Source: an uncultured Paenibacillaceae bacterium
Lineage (GTDB): Bacteria > Bacillota > Bacilli > Paenibacillales > CALAME01
Assembly: GCA_937983035.1 (NCBI GenBank)
Contig: CALKAN010000251.1
Span: 1 to 15,995, forward strand
Length of the DNA stretch: 15,995 nt
Direction of reading: 5' to 3'
Part shown: positions 14,111-15,995 of the stretch, piece by piece
Numbering within the stretch: the first letter of the stretch is position 1
Layout: each line of letters starts with the position of its first letter
Position numbers and translations under genes: made by a program
Notes under the pieces: generated by a model
Database searches by the model: none
What the model was told of the DNA's origin: nothing
Seen by the model: the letters and a program-made list of their open reading frames with translations, nothing else

Positions 14111-14770
14111 TCATTCAAACTTCTCCTTTAACACATCTAACAACTCTCTGATGTCATTGATTTCTGCCGCCGGCTCCACGCCCATCCGTGTCATCATTTC
14201 GTGGTCCCCCTGGCAGGAAACGAACGAAATGCCTGCAGCTATCGACGCTTTCCCGTCTATCCACGAATCTCCCACGCAAATCCATTCATCTGCAAAAATT
14301 TCCTCATACTTATGCAATATATAATAAAATCCGTCGGGCGCCGGTTTCAAAGACTTCATCATTTCCCTGCCGACGACGGCATCGAATGCATCCCGCACTT
14401 TGTTATCTCGCAGCGCTTTTTCGGCTGCATCGACGGAGTTGTTCGTAACGATCGCAAGCAAATATCGATCCCGCAGTTCATCCAAGAGCTCAACAACTCC
14501 CGGTTCCAGTCCAGCGTCGGTCATTCCCGCAACTTCGTGTTTTTTGACAATATCCCATATTTGATGATTTAATTGATCTGTCATTTTTTCATTCGATGCG
14601 GCTTTTTCGATCAGCATCGACGTCGTATGTTGATCCAAATTAATATCTTCCGGCACCAATTGGTGCGAGGTCAAAAAATGAAACGTTTCACGTTTCATCG
14701 CAGCAAAGTCGATGTTGGATCGCAAAATCGTATTATCCATGTCAAAAATAATGCCTTTGATCGATTTCAA
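14111..14770 (-). CDS. HAD-family phosphatase (Gph/PGP-like)
   Basis: The start is a TTG at 14770 with GGGAGG nine bases upstream; 219 residues. Seen: motif I DMDNT with nucleophile D10 and acid/base D12; motif II VTNNS (T109); motif III K142-P; and motif IV GDSWID with D168 and D172. A helical cap (about 15-85) lies between motifs I and II, as in phosphoglycolate-phosphatase-like C1-capped enzymes. It would hydrolyse a small phosphorylated metabolite in the cytosol using magnesium; the substrate is not predictable from sequence. It follows a transglutaminase-like gene by 39 bases and is probably co-transcribed with it. Confidence 0.93.
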   Translation of the reverse strand: MKSIKGIIFDMDNTILRSNIDFAAMKRETFHFLTSHQLVPEDINLDQHTTSMLIEKAASNEKMTDQLNHQIWDIVKKHEVAGMTDAGLEPGVVELLDELRDRYLLAIVTNNSVDAAEKALRDNKVRDAFDAVVGREMMKSLKPAPDGFYYILHKYEEIFADEWICVGDSWIDGKASIAAGISFVSCQGDHEMMTRMGVEPAAEINDIRELLDVLKEKFE

Positions 14771-14809
14771 GTTTCACAGCCTCCCAGCATTTCAATGAAT
14801 CAGCCCCAA

Positions 14810-15424
14810 TTATAACTGATCCGGCAAACGATTGCGGTACATATCCAATGCGTTTTCAGACTGCTTAAGCACTTCCATCGTTTTTTGATTGGGCTGCGCG
14901 TATATGATGGGATAATCCGCTTCATCGTATTTCGTTCGAACGGGAAAAGCCAGCTTCTCCTTATCAATCGAAAACTGAGCGCATACTCCTTCTTTATTGC
15001 CCCTCGCGTCAAGACGAATCCATCGATCCAAACATCTGAGGTAAACAGCATTCAATGCATGAATGGCATAGCCCGTATCCGGAGTATCTCCAAGCGTCAG
15101 CCGCTGATAGCAAAATCCTGCAGGAATGCCTTTGCATCTGAGCAGAGCGCATAACAAGTTTGATTTGGCATAACAGATCCCTTCCTTAAAATACAAAACA
15201 TCCGACGCTTTCCAAGTTACGCGCGGACTTTGAATATCCCAAGAATGAGCGATCTCGTCTCGAACGAAATGGAATGCATTTTCGATATACGACAATTCAT
15301 CAATTGCAAGCTTTTGCAGTTCCTCAGCCTTCTTCCTAATGTGAGGATGAGAGAAATCAACTTCTTCTGTTTCTTGCAAATAATCGTTCATTTGACTTGA
15401 TGCCAATTCCAGTTTCAGTTTCAT
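14810..15424 (-). CDS. Transglutaminase-like (papain-fold) protein
   Basis: The start is the ATG at 15424, with an AAGGGG site about ten bases upstream; an in-frame ATG at 15457 is less likely. The product is 204 residues. Seen: the transglutaminase-like catalytic triad in order, C84 in EGICYAKSNLL, H122 in YAIHALNAV, and D139 in WIRLDARGN. The preceding segment (about 45-80) contains FVRDEIAHSWDI, the usual lead-in of this superfamily. There is no signal peptide, so it is cytosolic. Known members are proteases, peptide N-glycanases or transglutaminases; bacterial cytosolic ones are mostly uncharacterised. It lies between an RDD gene and a HAD phosphatase gene on the same strand. Confidence 0.92.
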   Translation of the reverse strand: MKLKLELASSQMNDYLQETEEVDFSHPHIRKKAEELQKLAIDELSYIENAFHFVRDEIAHSWDIQSPRVTWKASDVLYFKEGICYAKSNLLCALLRCKGIPAGFCYQRLTLGDTPDTGYAIHALNAVYLRCLDRWIRLDARGNKEGVCAQFSIDKEKLAFPVRTKYDEADYPIIYAQPNQKTMEVLKQSENALDMYRNRLPDQL

Positions 15425-15484
15425 CAAATGACACCCCTTCCTATTTCTGTTACCCATAGTCCACTGTCGAAACAGGAAAAAATA

Positions 15485-15893
15485 TCAGCTCCCCCTGTAT
15501 GGATCGTCAAAGACCACTTCGGTTCCGGCAATTTGATCATACATCGATCGATGGTCGTTCATCCCCACGACTCGCAATGCGCTTGCGATCACAGCAATAC
15601 CCAAGGTCATCATATAGACAAGTCCGGTTACAATGATTCGTCGAAACATAGTAAACACGCCAGGTTTGGAACGGCCTTTTACTTTTCGGATTTTAATGCC
15701 GCAAATTCGTTTGCCAATCGTATATCCGTCCCAAAACACAGGAACTAAAAAGAAATATAAAAACAAGATAATCCTCGTGTAAGGTTCTTGCGCGGTTCCG
15801 TCTGTTAAGCAAAGAAAGTATATATAAAGGGATGACCACGATAATAACATCTAATACGAGCGCCCCCAACCGAATCATGAATCCTGCCGGCAT
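15485..15893 (-). pseudogene. RDD-family membrane protein (YteJ-like), frameshifted
   Basis: The start is an ATG at 15893 with GGAGG seven bases upstream. The first 26 or so residues (MPAGFMIRLGALVLDVIIVV and onward) are a normal RDD-family opening with its arginine and aspartate. The remainder of the family (FWDGYTIGKRICGIKIRKVKG, a second and third membrane segment, and DHRSMYDQIAGTEVV) is found in another reading frame, down to the stop at 15485. The switch must lie at about 15804-15822, near TTTATATATACTTTCTTTGC: one extra base or two missing bases would restore a protein of about 136 residues. The two frames join without losing conserved residues, so this is either a recent mutation or a sequencing error. 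Known: RDD proteins are small membrane proteins, some linked to ion transport. Confidence 0.8.
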
Positions 15894-15921
15894 GCGTCTC
15901 CCTCCAAATTCACTTAAAAAT

Positions 15922-15995
15922 TTACTCTAATAACAAATTTCTCAAATGATCTTTCATCAAATCATTTGATATCCTTAATGCCTCTTCGCGGCTCT
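15922..15995 (-). CDS. C-terminal end of an unidentified gene (runs off the right edge)
   Basis: A frame entering from the right edge ends at TAA 15924-15922 and encodes a charged helical tail (EEALRISNDLMKDHLRNLLL). It ends 28 bases before the RDD start, which fits an operon. Only 23 residues are visible, so no identification is possible. Confidence 0.5.
   Translation of the reverse strand, partial: SREEALRISNDLMKDHLRNLLLE

Noticed and set aside
13974..14324. 116-codon plus-strand reading frame after the LacI-like gene
   Set aside because: Most of it lies antisense to the HAD phosphatase gene, it has no ribosome binding site, and its composition is unlike a real protein.

Overview
The window looks like chromosomal DNA of a Bacillales-type Firmicute. 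Support: intermediate GC, strong AGGAGG-type ribosome binding sites before nearly every gene, frequent TTG and GTG starts, sigma-A-like promoters, and protein families common in Bacillus and Paenibacillus relatives (YteJ-like RDD protein, YsdA-like DUF1294 protein, TrpXYZ-like ABC importer). The genus cannot be fixed from the sequence. No tRNA, rRNA, CRISPR array, transposase or phage module was seen; this is accessory metabolism, transport and regulation.

Left end (1-3160): a large uncharacterised protein runs off the left edge on the minus strand. It is divergent from a 680-residue STAND-type NTPase that ends in a GNAT-like region and a helix-turn-helix-like tail. A shared terminator at 3141-3160 separates this gene from a minus-strand pair, a GNAT acetyltransferase followed by a phytanoyl-CoA dioxygenase-family oxygenase (3190-4784). 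These are transcribed from a probable extended -10 promoter near 4940.

Middle (5071-8113): a small plus-strand protein with an SH3/LSm-like start and a hydrophobic tail; a minus-strand pair of a DUF1294 membrane protein and an orphan HisA of the eukaryotic (His6) type; and a plus-strand zinc-dependent medium-chain dehydrogenase. A large bidirectional hairpin follows.

Transport block (8199-11071): a complete ABC importer in the order lipoprotein, permease, ATPase, all on the minus strand. It has a near-perfect sigma-A promoter with an intrinsic-terminator hairpin between promoter and first gene, which suggests regulation by attenuation, and a second hairpin after the lipoprotein gene. The ligand is not evident; TrpXYZ-like systems are the closest family I recall.

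Right end (11102-15995): a translationally coupled methyltransferase and xylose-isomerase-like TIM-barrel protein; a divergent LacI/GalR-type ligand-binding protein that lacks any DNA-binding domain; then a minus-strand series of an unidentified gene running off the right edge, a frameshifted RDD membrane protein, a transglutaminase-like protein and a HAD phosphatase.

The most unusual items are the STAND-GNAT-HTH protein with its divergent partner, the attenuator-like leader of the ABC operon, the eukaryotic-type HisA, and the LacI-family protein without its DNA-binding half.
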